Positions 38,775 to 54,959 of a stretch of DNA of 64,000 bases are shown piece by piece; the stretch's first letter is position 1; each line of letters begins with the position of its first letter. Source of the stretch: Pardosa pseudoannulata (taxonomy: Eukaryota; Arthropoda; Arachnida; Araneae; Lycosidae). The notes beneath the pieces are model-generated. The model was not told the origin of the DNA and made no database searches. It worked only from the letters and a program-made list of their open reading frames with translations. Location: positions 49,537,404 through 49,601,403 of the forward strand of contig CM063502.1 in assembly GCA_032207245.1 (NCBI GenBank), given 5' to 3'. The translations under genes were made by a program, and so were the position numbers.

Positions 38775-40735
38775 GGATTCTGTTCTTAAATTGCAACCTT
38801 TGGCGAAACTCTTTTGCTCTTTATTGAAAATTGGCCGTCTCCACTTACACCCAAATTAATTTCTGCCGACTCTAGCCCTTCTTATATAAGTCTTTATATA
38901 CTTAATTTTGCTTCTTTCGCGTTACCATGTGACTAACCATTAAAAAACCTGATCTTTTGGCTATTACACATATATTGTCATGTATGTGCTTTTCACCCCC
39001 AAAAGATTTCGGGAGTAGTTATCTAATAAATAAATATTTCTATTTTCCAAATTTCTGTATTTTGTTCCTTCTACTACCTTATGACTTCCGACTAAACCCA
39101 AGCCAATGGGAATTCTCTTTTTACGATTATGATGTGTTAAAATTCCCATTTATATTATGCCTTTGATTGATAAATCTGTATTATTTTTTAATATTATAAA
39201 ATAAGAAATGTAATATTTTTCTGCATAATTAGACACTTTATTAAAAACTGCTGACTGTACATTCCAAGCCAATGTATAATAAATTTTCAATCCCAATTTG
39301 TTACATTAGAGTACAATTTTGACAAAAATTTTGTAAGAAAAATTGCAATTTCCATGTCATAAAATATTCTAGAAACATCTGCTCTTATAGTGCCAGTCCA
39401 ATCTGTAGTTCATAATTTGCTATACGTATGTCACATTATACTCTGGTCGAGGCGTAATTCTTATTATAAAGCAACTTTCATAACCTTAATAATTCATTGA
39501 TTAATGGGTGGTGCTCTCTATCTAAACCTTTCTTGAACGTAATCCAAAGATAAGGCATGCACGAAAGTCATAAGATGTTATATAAAATGATCGAATGACC
39601 CTGATCAAACTATTCCGTTTAAATGGAGATGAAATCAGTAAATTTTTACTTACATAGCTCTTTGAAGATTCTTTCAGTTGTACTGAGAAGTTCAGAATAA
39701 CAAAGAACGTGCTAAATTCTATGCTATTCAATTATCTTTTTGTTTCCAAAGATGCAAGATGTCGTTTTAGGTAAGCAAATGTTTGGCATGAATGTAATTC
39801 AGAGATGAGGACACTCTTTCAAAAAGTTGTTTTTTGAATTATAATACATTTTCTATATTCAACAAAAAATATATACATAAAGATATTTAAGAAAGAATAA
39901 TAAATCCCTCTATATAGAAATATAAATGAAGTACGACCTTATAAAATTTGTAACAATGAATTAATTCTTAAAAGTATAAATGCGAATATTGAAAATTATA
40001 TCTTTCTGTATTGCATTTTATTTTATCAGAGCAATAAATTACTATTTAAATCTTTAAACTGTAAAACACATTAGCTAAAGTGTAATTTACGTGTTGTTTT
40101 CATCGAAATACGTATTACTTTTTAAAGAAAACTAATAATTAAATCGTTTCTATGATTTTTTCAATAAAATTTTCTGAATTGTTACTAGAAAAAAAGTTTT
40201 ATAGATAATTTAAAGTTAGCTTTAAGCACAGGAAAATCTGTACGAGGATGGTAATCTTTATCTCTGTATTTCAAACTGCTGGATAAATATTCATTTTGTT
40301 TAGTTAGAGTTATTAATTCAATAAAATGTTACATGTAACAGCTGTCACAAAGAAACATATTATCTAAATTGTATATGAAGCTCTGTATTGTGTAAAAAAG
40401 AATCTTGCATATAATTTTGAAGGAGAAAATGCCTATATAATTGTAACATTTATATTATATAGATATAAAACAAAAAAATATTTTAGAGAGATATAAAATG
40501 GTTAAAAAATTTTTTTTCAAAAAGAAAAATTTAAATTATTTATTTAAAATAAAAAAATGCATTTTATACATTTTTTTGTTTAAAAACTATGGATTGAGCA
40601 GTATTGATTTTAGTTAAAAAATAACATATTTCCATTGAAAATTAAATCTCGAAGTTCATAATATAAACAAATGGTCTTTTTGTAATCCTTACATTCGAAG
40701 AGAATGTTAGTTTTTTATCGCAGGTATTCAGAGAC
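38775..40735. other. AT-rich spacer, no gene supported
   Basis: Complementary chance frames overlap at 38957-39166 (plus) and 38964-39149 (minus), and another lies at 39522-39731 (minus). No motif, splice signal pair or repeat end was recognised. Confidence 0.5.
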
Positions 40736-40769
40736 ATACTTTCATAGGTGGTCTCAAATGTTTCAAATT

Positions 40770-40861
40770 CAGTGCCATCGATCGATTGACCTTCGTTTGT
40801 TTCGTCAATTATGATCAAGAGCTTGCACCAGCTCTCGGACGTTCACCGGTGGTTTTGACAT
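40770..40861 (-). pseudogene. possible Tc1-like transposase C-terminal scrap
   Basis: On the minus strand the translation NVRELVQALDHN is followed by a stop, then RNKRRSIDR in the same frame. This resembles the C-terminal segment of Tc1-type transposases, where a leucine-rich helix, a tryptophan and an IPQ-like turn precede an SM-R-R stretch. The surrounding 40,740-41,010 is less AT-rich, as expected for former coding DNA. The match is short and from memory of the family pattern. No TIRs or flanking TA were identified. Confidence 0.3.
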
Positions 40862-41049
40862 CTTTTACTGTTATCTGATGTCAAATAGTGTTCCACTTGG
40901 CAATCGTCTCTGATGGAAAATGTTCTGGTGCTGCACATTAGAATTCGGTTGGCCTTGTTCTCAATCACCGTTTATTCCTAGAGTATCGTCAATCGTAGTT
41001 AGGGGCTCAATGCATAGCTGATAAAAGAGTTCTGATTATTTCTGGCTCT

Positions 41050-41530
41050 TATTTCTGAGATAATTATTTTACATGTATTGGAATTATTTTGCAAATTTAA
41101 CCCAAATGCCACGTATCCGTATCTAATTAAAACTACTCTTAGCTTATTTATTATTTTGATGAACACTTTTAAAACGACAATTTATGAATGTATTATTAAA
41201 ATTAAAATTTTGTTTGTCTATAACATTACAACAGTTATTATAATTAAGCATAAATATATCCCAGCGTTTAATGATAGCTGAAAATAAAGATTAAAATTGA
41301 AAATGTCATGTATTTGTGAAATTAATGTAAGAACATGTAAAAAGTGCTGTAATATAAATGATTGTTAATTTAGGTTTTGAAATATTTTTCCTAAATGCAA
41401 ATCGGAGATCAAGAATAGTTTTAAAGAATTTGCTTCATACCAAATCATAATTTTAATATAATATGAAACATTAATTTAAACTTCATTAATTTTTATATTG
41501 ATATTTAACGAAAAATGAAAAATCTCTCCA
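41050..41530. other. AT-rich spacer, nothing recognised
   Basis: One 67-codon AT-driven frame (41078-41281) has no motif. Confidence 0.5.
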
Positions 41531-41533
41531 CAT

Positions 41534-42549
41534 TCCCTATATAATAATAGTTATATATACTCCTATATAGTTATCTGTCCGTGTGCCCTCGAATTTACGA
41601 AGCGGTTGGATCTGGAAAGGATAGAGGCATCCATATTGGATTCTTGATGAGTTAGGGTTAGCAAAATTCAAAGCGAGTACTTTAAAACGACCCCTTTTAT
41701 AGCGTTTATTGCCATTATTTCAAGCCCTATTTTTTCCGGTCATGAGCATTCATAAATATATCAATTTATCACAAAATAAATGGGTAAAAATAACATTTGT
41801 TTCTACCATTAGGACGTCATTCCTTTAACCATCTCATTTAATCATTTATTATTTTGAATTATTTAAATGTCGTCTGCATTATTTTCGTACGTTTTACAGC
41901 TGAACTTAGATATTAAGTAAATAATTTTCTTTTATAATTGGCTTAAATAATAGATTAGGTACGTATGTGATAATTTTAAATTTAATAAATGATTATTTTT
42001 CGTTGCTATGAAAATTTTATCTCCGGTATTAATAACAAATTCTTTTCATAAAAGTCTAGGAGTTTATTTCACGGAAGAATAAATATCTAGCGTTTAAGTC
42101 ATATATCTTTGAAAATTAAGAAGTTTTGTTTTTTATACATAACCACACGGTTTGACTAAATGAATTAAACGTAATTCTAAACTGCACTCACAGTATTGGG
42201 AGATTTTAGAGGGGTATGAAGAGAAATAAATTATTGAGCGTGTATCATATAATTCTCAACCAAAAAACAAACCGTTTTTTTACTTGCCTCATAGGGTATA
42301 ATACAATTCTGGAAAGCCGATCGATGGCCGATTGGTTAGGGCGCTGATCGTCGGAACCGGAGTTCGTGGGCTCGAATTCCACTATGACATGGGTGTCGTA
42401 GCCGTTCGGAATCGTCTGTAAGCAGTAGGTCCCGGTGTCATTACCCCTCGTGTGCAAAACAGTAGACCGTAGCGCTCCAAACCAAACCAAACCAATTCTG
42501 GAAAATTAAAAAAATTACTGATCCCGTCATACGACGGGCTATATACTAG
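41534..42549 (+). mobile_element. Helitron-like non-autonomous element, copy A
   Basis: The element begins TCCCTATATAATAATAG and ends in CTAG followed by T. A 16-nt hairpin, CCCGTC atac GACGGG (42,523-42,538), lies 7 nt before the CTAG. A 5' TC, a 3' hairpin, a CTAG end next to T, no terminal inverted repeat and no target duplication are Helitron hallmarks. The inner sequence (CTGTCCG, GAAGCGGTTGGA, GATAGAGGCATCCATATT) matches copy B at 57,117-57,868 read in reverse. There is no Rep/helicase coding capacity. Copy A lacks ~95 bp present in B and has ~235 bp extra near its 3' half, besides a SINE insertion. Confidence 0.75.
42316..42492 (+). mobile_element. tRNA-derived SINE copy 3, inserted in Helitron-like copy A
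   Basis: The family head (TGGCCGATTGGTTAGGG, B-box-like GGCTCGAATTCC), body and tail (GTAGACCGTAGCGCTCCAAACC) are all present. The 12-bp target duplication CAATTCTGGAAA lies at 42,304-42,315 and 42,493-42,504. The matching unoccupied site is visible in copy B, which reads TTTCTGGAAAATTAAT in the same orientation. The minus-strand frame 42245-42490 merely crosses this insertion. Confidence 0.92.
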
Positions 42550-42554
42550 TATTT

Positions 42555-44489
42555 GTATAATTATAAATCTGTATATTTGTAAAATTTATATCTATAATTA
42601 TTTCTTCAATGAAATAAATGCGCAAATTGAAGATTATTTCCCTATTTATGTTTTATATTAATGGTATAAATCAAAATAATAAATCACTATTTAAATTTTT
42701 ATCCATGAAACTATCAACTGTTTAGAAAATAGTTATATAAATATGACTATTTATTATAGTTTTATATGATAAAGAAAAAATATACTTTATATTGAACTAA
42801 GATCAATTATAAATTTTTTTTCTGAAGCTTATAGCATTCTTTACGCTATTTAGATAAATATTCCGCAGCATAAATAATTTTGTGCAATGGTAAGATAATA
42901 AACATCGACCTAAATAATTTCATCCATTCACAAGGGCAAAAATTCTTTTCGGTTGATATAAAACCTAAAAATATTATTTTTTAAATTTCTTGAGATAAAT
43001 GAACCAATATTTTTCAATTTATAAATATAATTTATCAGCTCTGGAGTATTGTTATTTATAGTTTTACTTTGACAACCTTTATGAATAACGTGATGAAACG
43101 TATTTGGAAGTTCCTAATTGTAATGAATAAGTTAGAGAGTATCATTTCCTATTTACAAGCATAAAAGTTAGATTATTCATACCTTCTTTAACAACTAAAT
43201 TAACTGGTAACTATTACTTACGAAGAATTATTCTGTTCCCTTTGAAATATTGTAATTGCGTGATTATTTCTGAACACATTCCTTGGTGTATTTATAATTA
43301 AACAATGCGTTTTATGTTACCCAAGGAAATGAAGAAGCATGAATATTTCATATACTCAAGTTTTTGACTTTCTATAAAATTGATTGTTAAAAATTTCTTT
43401 TCGTGTAGTTTTTTCAGCAGTTTAGTTCCATGTTTATATCCGTTACTTTGAAATATTATCTTATTGAAAAAATGTTGATAACTTCTGTTAAATAAATCTT
43501 AATTACCGTATTTTGTTTTCACAAAATATTTGCAAAAATTGCTTTGAAATAAGGTTATTTATATGTTTACAAATAGCTTGTTAAATATTTCTAAGCGGCA
43601 TCTATGACAAGCTGTAGTTTTGTGATAAATCTATTTTTAATGATGTGACATCACCCTTTGTTTTCAGATATTTTTGTTGAGAAATGTGCCTAATATAAAA
43701 TAATAAAACTGAAAAAAGGATAGAAATTTAAAAAAATAGGCATGTGGATTTCTTTAACTATTTGCACAATGAAAGAATATGCAGAATAATTGTCTAATTT
43801 TCTGTACAATCATGAATGTATAGTGTACAAACCTACAGATACGAAAAGTTCGGGATTTTCTGCAATCACTCACAATTGAGAAACAAACATTGACTGTGAA
43901 ATTGAATAATGTAGTATGAATTAATATCGAAGAAAATTTCTTTCCGAGTAAGTCATAAAAAATACTAAATCAGTTACCATATAAATAATTTTCATGGAAA
44001 GTAAGTTCTAATTATATGAAGTCGATAATTGCAGTAGATTTGTTAAAACCACTTATAGTCACCAATTTTATTGTATTGAAGCCCATATGCACACTGTTAT
44101 CAGAAATCGTATATTTCAATACATGCTAGCAATTTACCTTCCGTAATTAGGTATTTGTAAAGGTTTAAGAAAATGTTTGTTAAAAATTGTAAAGTTATTG
44201 TTATACAACTGTATTGTAGGTAATAAATAGCGAAAATATACTCATTTTAAAGGCTGTTTTGGTTTTCTGATGAGCATATATCAATTGCATATAAATAATT
44301 TTATTAGCTTAATTAGACTAATTTCAAATTAGCTTTAAAGGGATTGGTTTTCAATATATCCATCAAAATGAAACCGTATGTATATAAAATAATCTGAAAT
44401 TACAACTATATTGTATTTTTTTACTTTTCATTCCTACAGATTGTGCAAGTGAAAAAGATTTTTCAAAAAGTATATTTTAGCTTATATTT

Positions 44490-44490
<1 letters not shown>
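42555..44490. other. AT-rich spacer, no gene seen
   Basis: No notable open frames, repeat ends or tRNA-like boxes. Confidence 0.55.
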
Positions 44491-44711
<221 letters not shown>

Positions 44712-44989
44712 AGCTTTTACACTCCTACCCTTATAAAATATATAATATTGGAAATATTTATCCGTTTCGTTTCCTTTCCCGCGTTTTAAATTCATTAAAA
44801 ATACATACACAAATATATATTCTTCCTGTTTCACGTGCATATAAATAATCCGATATTTTAATTTTAAGTTATATTTTAAAACAAAGTTACTTTCATTCTG
44901 AAAGAATTTTCTGTTTTTGAATTGCACTTATTAAGCAAATATTTTCTCTTTTTATATTTTTTAAGCATTTTAAGCATAATCAATCATTT

Positions 44990-46080
44990 TATGGAACTAC
45001 GTGTCAACTCTGTAAAAAATGTTTAAATCTGCAACTTATAGCATGATTAAGTGGAATATAAAATCATTTATTGTAGTGAATGAGAAAATATTACTGCGTA
45101 GCCATTAATTTTAAACTCAACTAAAATGATAGATGAATTTAGCATTTAGACTTGTATTTTTAATAATAAAAAATCTATTTCACAGTAAATAAGAACATTA
45201 AATTGAAATTCTTCGTGTATAGCATTAACACTAGATAATTGAGACAAAAGTAATTAGACACGATAATAAACTATTGACTAAAATCCATCTTTAAAATATT
45301 ATTGGAAAGAATACTAAATAATATTTAGAAACAAGAATATTTAAAACATATTATTAATTATGTTTAAAGAGATTATAAAATATATTATTTTAGTAAATGA
45401 GTTAATATACCTGATTAGTTTTAAACTCCAAAGAATTTGGTTGCTGAAGTTGACGCTTACTGTAAAATAGTATTTTTGATTTAATTTTCAGTAAAAGAAT
45501 ATTTCACATTGAACAAAAAGCCAAAGATCGTTATTGATACAGTTTACCTAAGATAAAAGTGATAAAAGCAAGCTAATATACAAGCATAAATTACAATAAT
45601 GTTGACTAAAATTAATTTTTTATGTACTGCTGGAACGAAAACTAAATATTTAGAAAACGGATGACTTTTTAAATAGATTTTTTCATTAACTTCCTGATTA
45701 AAGCAATGATATAAAGCAATTGTTTCAATGAATGACAAATTAAAACTTATTAGCAAATAGTTTTAAAATAAAGAAAAGTGGTCATTGAAATTAGCATTTA
45801 CGCAAGTATTTTCGATAAATAAAAACTATATCACAATATCCCAGAGCAAGCATCATTTAAAGTATTTTCATGAGATTAACGAGATAAAAGTAAACAAAAT
45901 GATACTGGAAGAAAGTATTGACTAAATCAATTTTTAGAAAAAGGTTCTTAGAAAAAGAGCTAAGTAAGATTATGAAAACGAATGGTTTTTTACATCGTTG
46001 ATTCATTTTTATAAAAAAAGCTAGCTCTTTAAATTCCGCTCATGACAATTTAAAACAAGAAATTAAACAGGAAGTTTTGA
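44990..46080 (+). repeat. degenerate ~0.32-kb tandem repeat
   Basis: Three diverged units share TTGACTAAA(A/T) at 45,274, 45,602 and 45,918 (periods 328 and 316 bp). Other shared landmarks are TTAGCATTTA at 45,139 and 45,791, AGATAAAAGT-like words just upstream, and AAAACG-ATG--TTTTT(A) followed by GACAA(A/T)TTAAAAC downstream. Old local amplification with no coding potential. Confidence 0.6.
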
Positions 46081-46084
46081 ATTT

Positions 46085-49905
<3,821 letters not shown>

Positions 49906-49906
49906 G

Positions 49907-49909
<3 letters not shown>

Positions 49910-49997
<88 letters not shown>
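49910..49997. repeat. (TA)n microsatellite
   Basis: Uninterrupted TA/AT dinucleotides for about 88 nt. The minus frame crossing it is an artefact. Confidence 0.97.
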
Positions 49998-49998
<1 letters not shown>

Positions 49999-50391
49999 GG
50001 TCAATTTCTCCCATCACAAAGGAAATAGTATGCATGCTGGATACAATGCAGTCATGAGGCCATGAAATACGTAGTTGAAATCAGAAAACAAAAAAATTTT
50101 ATGATTAAAAGAAAGAAGACTTTATTGAAGCACCTTCTCTCACGGATTGCTGCCAGAAAAGCACGAACATATCATTGTTGTATGATCCAACTATTTAGGA
50201 ATCTTAATTTGACAGTCACAAGATGACTCTGGGACGTACTGTAAATGTCACTAGTTTTGTAAAGCATTTATGTAAGATAAAGTTTCGTATTTTCGAGATC
50301 TCCAAGATTGCCAGAAAAGGATAGAATCGCGCGAAAATTTCTTTAAGATAGGCATGAATACGTTGGTTATTTTTTAGACTAAAAATATCAT

Positions 50392-50417
<26 letters not shown>
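50392..50417. repeat. short (TA)n microsatellite
   Basis: About 13 TA units. Confidence 0.9.
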
Positions 50418-50423
<6 letters not shown>

Positions 50424-50435
50424 CGTATAACATTG

Positions 50436-51236
50436 TCCCTTGTAAACGCATGTTAGTAATAGCTGAGGTTTAAAATTCGTATTCCTATATTTCTTTTAAT
50501 TCAGAAATGATATCGTGTACATATTTTCGGTCTCAAGAAATAAATATTTTTGCTGCTTTTTGTTATTTCATGGTTGGCTGTGGTGAAAGGCTAAAGATTC
50601 CATTCCATTTCATGTATGTGTGAAAATATCCCGCTAAGGTAGGTGTCTCCTTCCACACGCTTATCCACCGTATTAGTCATACGATATTTTGCATTTCCTA
50701 GGATTTGCGTTGCATAAGGATAGGTTAAGGTTGATGCATTCCTTCGAATTTTTTCCAAATAGGATAATAAACGACAAAAGAAGGAGCAGTAAATGTGTAA
50801 GATTTTTTTTTCTGTGAAGTATTTCATTTGAATCATTATTAAGGCGAAAATGTATACATACATATAACATTGCATTACAATGAAAAATACTTCCCATTGT
50901 AAGCTGATACTAATTACAACTGAGGTTCTAAAGTCCGTATTCTTGCAATTCTAATCTTCAGAAATGATGGAATGTATATGCTGTCGGTCCCATTAATTTA
51001 ATGTATTTGCTTGTTTTGGCGATTGCGTGGGAGGCTATTGTGAAGTCTAAAGATTTCATTTCATCTGCGAGAGAAAATATGTTTTCTGGGATTAACTCTG
51101 TATTAACGCGCACTATGGCTGACGAAATTCATCGAATTTTTTTCCGATGTACGAAAGTGAATGATACAAGAAGAATCAGAAAATGTGTATTCATATTTTA
51201 CTGCAAAGAATTTGTTTGATAATCATCAATAAAAAA
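50436..51236 (+). repeat. old ~0.4-0.46 kb tandem duplication
   Basis: Unit 1 (about 50,436-50,893) and unit 2 (about 50,894-51,236) share, in order: CTGAGGTT-TAAA-T-CGTATTC (50,463 and 50,920), TTCAGAAATGAT, GGTC-CAA-type sequence, GGCTAAAGATT versus GTCTAAAGATTTCATT, TCGAATTTTTTCC, and AAATGTGTA (50,792 and 51,182). Unit 2 is the shorter. A plus frame at 51001-51219 lies in unit 2 but has no intact counterpart in unit 1, so coding is unlikely. Confidence 0.65.
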
Positions 51237-51239
51237 CTA

Positions 51240-51812
51240 TTCATTTATTTTTTAAAGTTAGTGTTTGCATTTGTATAAGTAATTGCTTAATAGATTTCCT
51301 AATTCGTTTAATAGGGGGGGGAGTTGAAAAGTAAAATTTATAGCAGGACTAATATGATAAATGAATTCCTTTGATTTTGTTTCCATTTATGTTGGTATAA
51401 TACATGCGTAATAAGCTAAAAAAAATTCAAAGTTAGAATATTATCCTGTTTAACACAAATTTAAATTTTAATGGGTTAGATGGGTTTGTATTTTTATTGT
51501 TAGGTGTCTGATATCTTAAAATACTAAAATAAACCTTCTAGTGTTATTTTTCTAGGTTACACCTGAGTATAAATTTACAGATCTTTACATTTTATTATAA
51601 ATTGCCAGTTAAATTTTATTTATATTTCAAATAAATATTTAATTTCCCCACGAACTTATTTAATGCTGTAAAAAATTGATGCCGAATTATACACTAAAAA
51701 TAGTATACTAAATTATCTACTATAAAACCATTTTTAATTCTCTCTAATTGTTTATATGTAACAATATAATTTAAGTTGGAATATCGAGTGAATAGGGGGA
51801 ATTTTTTAGACA
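51240..51812. other. AT-rich spacer, nothing recognised
   Basis: An eight-G run lies at about 51,316-51,323. No gene or element end seen. Confidence 0.5.
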
Positions 51813-51815
51813 CAA

Positions 51816-52166
51816 GAGGTTCGAATCCCGCTATTGGCATAGATGTTCTTAACCTTTTCAGGACTGGCGCAACCTTTTACCCTGACTCAGCCGATATCTA
51901 GTATCGACAAGCTCCATTAAAACAGACACATGACTACATGTAATATTAATAAAAATACTAATTAAACGTTCCATTTTAAATATAATTTTTAATACATGTT
52001 CTTCTAAGTCACTTTAAAAGTCATTGCATACATGGTACACCCGTCTTCAAAGGATCTTAACTGTTTGGTCGTCATTGGATTTATTTTGGATCGTCATTAT
52101 GCAGTATATACCAGTATAATTACCACTGTTGCTACACAAAATTGTTTGTAGTGCTCCAAATCAATC
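51816..52166 (+). mobile_element. old tRNA-derived SINE copy, interrupted
   Basis: The left part has the B-box GGTTCGAATCCCGCTATTGGCA followed by TAGATGTTC. The right part from ~52,061 has CTGTTTGGTCGTCATTGG, ATCGTCATTA, CTGTTGC and GTAGTGCTCCAAATC, matching the body and tail of the family in order. The two parts are separated by a ~204-bp TTAA-bounded segment. The head before the B-box is not recognisable. Diverged relative to other copies. Confidence 0.6.
51853..52056. mobile_element. probable TTAA-flanked insertion inside the old SINE
   Basis: TTAA occurs at 51,849-51,852 and 52,057-52,060. The left end reads CCTTTTCAGGAC and the right end in complement reads GATCCTTTGAAGACG, an imperfect TIR pair. 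A palindrome-like CCGATATCTAGTATCG lies subterminally, similar in style to the other TTAA elements here. The SINE sequence resumes after the second TTAA, which supports an insertion. Confidence 0.45.
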
Positions 52167-52169
52167 TAT

Positions 52170-53395
52170 TAATTGAATAAATCTCATTTTCAGCTGTTTT
52201 AATAACATTAAATGGTCCAGTAAACTAATAATAAAAGGCGACTCGATGAACAATACTTTGTTTCTGTTAATAATAAATACCAGACTAATTAAATTCCGAA
52301 CAACAAATTATCTACTTTAGTAATTTCATCCGCCCTAGATACTTTACCCAGAGTAAAAGACTTGCAAATTCATAGAAATCATTTATGTTGTTTCAGAATT
52401 TTTTACAGGAACTAATGATTACAGCAGTAATTATTCAAAACAAATGCAAAACTTTTAAGAAAAACACCTCCTCTTTGTATTAAAGATATAGTACAAGTTT
52501 ACACACGAGAAAAGCGTACAGACTATTTATTTTTATTTCTTAAAATACCAGATATATAAAATTAAATAATTTATCTTGCATGTTACACAAATTGTACATT
52601 TTGAAATGAAGGATTTCGTTTTTATGTCTGAAATAAAGTTAATTCCCTGCTAATGGCTTCAGGCAGCTTTGTTTACTTTTATAAATAAATAAAATATCGT
52701 AAACATTATGTAACTTTAATCTTAGTACAAGCTGCTTTAAGTAAAAACTAATCGAGTGGAAATGTTGTTAATGGTGACATATAAAAGCCTTTTCACTAAG
52801 AAAAATAATAATTCTTCTTAATGTGTTTCTAGAATACTCCCAGTAATCAATTGTCTAGGATGTAAAAGTGATGATAAAATGAAGCGATCATATGGGTAGG
52901 AAAGTAGTTTGAATTATGATTTAATTAAGGAAGTGATTAACGAGAGTTTTAAACGGCTATCACGGCAAAAATGATGCAATGTATTTGATATCAATGAAAA
53001 TAGAAAGAAGTAAGGTGCTTCATGTCTGTCGACAGTTTAAGGCAAAAGATACAAAACTTGAGAGGACGCAGTGCCCAATATTGACTAAATATTGAAATAT
53101 TTTTTATTAGCTGAAATTATAGCCCTAACTTCTTTGCTCATATATTAACAAGTTCAAAATTGTAGCTTTAATATTTTGCTAATTAGTTAGGCTTTTATAA
53201 ACGAAGACAGAAGTTTAAAGGGGCATTTCACCGCAGTCAGCATGAACGATATATTGAACATATGACCACAAATTGTTTTATATATGCTGAAATGTGTACA
53301 GTGATAATGTTTTATATATAACAAGTAGAAGATTGCTGTTTAAACATTTTTTTTCAGAATCAAAAAGCAAGAAAAGCTTTTTATTCGAGATTGAG
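52170..53395. other. AT-rich spacer, no gene seen
   Basis: No meaningful frames or element ends. Confidence 0.5.
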
Positions 53396-53397
53396 GT

Positions 53398-53462
53398 TTG
53401 AGAGAGAGGGAGAGAGACAGGGAGATTGAGGGGGAGAGAACAACAACAACAACAACAACAAC

Positions 53463-53514
<52 letters not shown>
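53398..53514. repeat. (GA)-rich / (AAC)n / (AAT)n microsatellite
   Basis: A GAGA-rich block (53,398-53,438) precedes about 8 AAC units and about 17 AAT units. The apparent poly-Thr/poly-Ile and poly-Tyr/poly-Cys frames are artefacts. Confidence 0.96.
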
Positions 53515-53863
53515 GACTTCGTCTACGAGCTTATGCCTGTACATATTGTACAGGTGTATAATGCCAGATCACCATTTTTTAGTTTATATTAGGCCATGCT
53601 AAACTCCCTTTTTAAATGTGTACAGCTGTGATTGAGATACGTATAATGCATATCAAATTAAAATCGCTCGTTTTTATTTTTAAAAAATAAAGAATTTTTG
53701 ACCACGACTGTTTTGGTTGATTATAACTATCATTCTAAGTGAATTTACTGCATGTTTAAAAAACCTAAATCATTTATAAATATTCGTTAAATCTATCTCT
53801 AGTATTTCTCTATTTTGATAATACATTACGGATGTATAAAATACTATTTCCTCTTACTTCCAT

Positions 53864-53913
53864 CACACACACACACTCTCTCTCTCTCTCACACACACAC
53901 TCACTCACTCACT
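53864..53913. repeat. compound (CA)n-(CT)n-(CA)n-(CACT)n microsatellite
   Basis: Short consecutive blocks of CA, CT, CA and CACT repeats. Confidence 0.92.
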
Positions 53914-53914
53914 A

Positions 53915-54878
53915 TTTTTTTTAAGGTTTAGTATTACTTAATAATCCATGTTCAATCTTTTAAAGAATAATGTCTTAAGTTTCAGAAAAAAAATGAGAAA
54001 AATCTGAATATTTAAAAAGGAAGATTATCTTTAATTAATTTTTTTGTCATTTTTATAAAATTTTATTTAAAGGTGAAGTTTATTTTTTTCAAAATTTACT
54101 TTAAGTAAAGTATTAAAATGTATTACTTTCTTAGTTTTTTTTTTCATAATATTTAAAATTTCAAAAATTGTTGTAAATGTAATTCGTCCACTTAAGTGTT
54201 CTTTCTAAAGTAAAAAGTAAATTTTTAATAACTGTCTTGTACCATTGGCTACAACAAACCAGATGCATGTTTACTATCGTCTAAAGTTGAAGAAAAAAGT
54301 ATATCTAATATTAATTGCTGGAATTCGATTTAATTTTTTTCTTTAAATATTCCTTTCACTGCATGTATTTGAGAAAAGCATATCAACAGTTATTTTATAT
54401 TTAATGATTCATATACCAATTTAAAAACACGTGTGTAACTGGAATTATCATTTTCTACCTAAAGATGTCAAAACAATAGACGTACAAAATGCACTCTCTT
54501 TAAATTTTGCTTCTATAGATTTTACGTTTTGGTAACCACTAGTGACGTAATGCAAACATTCTTATGTGAATTTTTTGCGTAATTAGTAAAACGAATAATG
54601 TTGTTTACGTTATGCTAGTTTATCCCTTTTGGTATTAAATTCAAATGTGAGCCGCTGTATTTTTTCCGAGAATTTAACAGCTGTATAGAATTTTTATAAG
54701 TCAAATTTACTATCCCGAACATTTTAGTTTGAGCACACAATATCTAAATCTTCACTTGTAAAACAAATACCCTACATAACACAGCGCATCTATAAATGAA
54801 TTGTGATAAATAATTCGTCAGTTCAGGAACGTTTGAATCACTTAATTTCCCCCATAGGTGTTCGAAACATAATTGTAA
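53915..54878. other. AT-rich spacer, nothing recognised
   Basis: No element ends or frames of note up to the pogo-like TIR. Confidence 0.5.
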
Positions 54879-54959
54879 ATAAAGAGGACTCCGCTTACTC
54901 TTAATGTTATCAATCGCTTATTGTTATCGAAATCACTTGGTCCCAATTTTCTCTATTAA

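Noticed and set aside
42245..42490. Minus-strand 81-codon open frame
   Set aside because: It spans a SINE inserted in the Helitron-like element, so it is a chance frame across a repeat.
53278..53592. Poly-Tyr/poly-Cys and poly-Thr/poly-Ile frames
   Set aside because: Artefacts of the AAC/AAT microsatellite.
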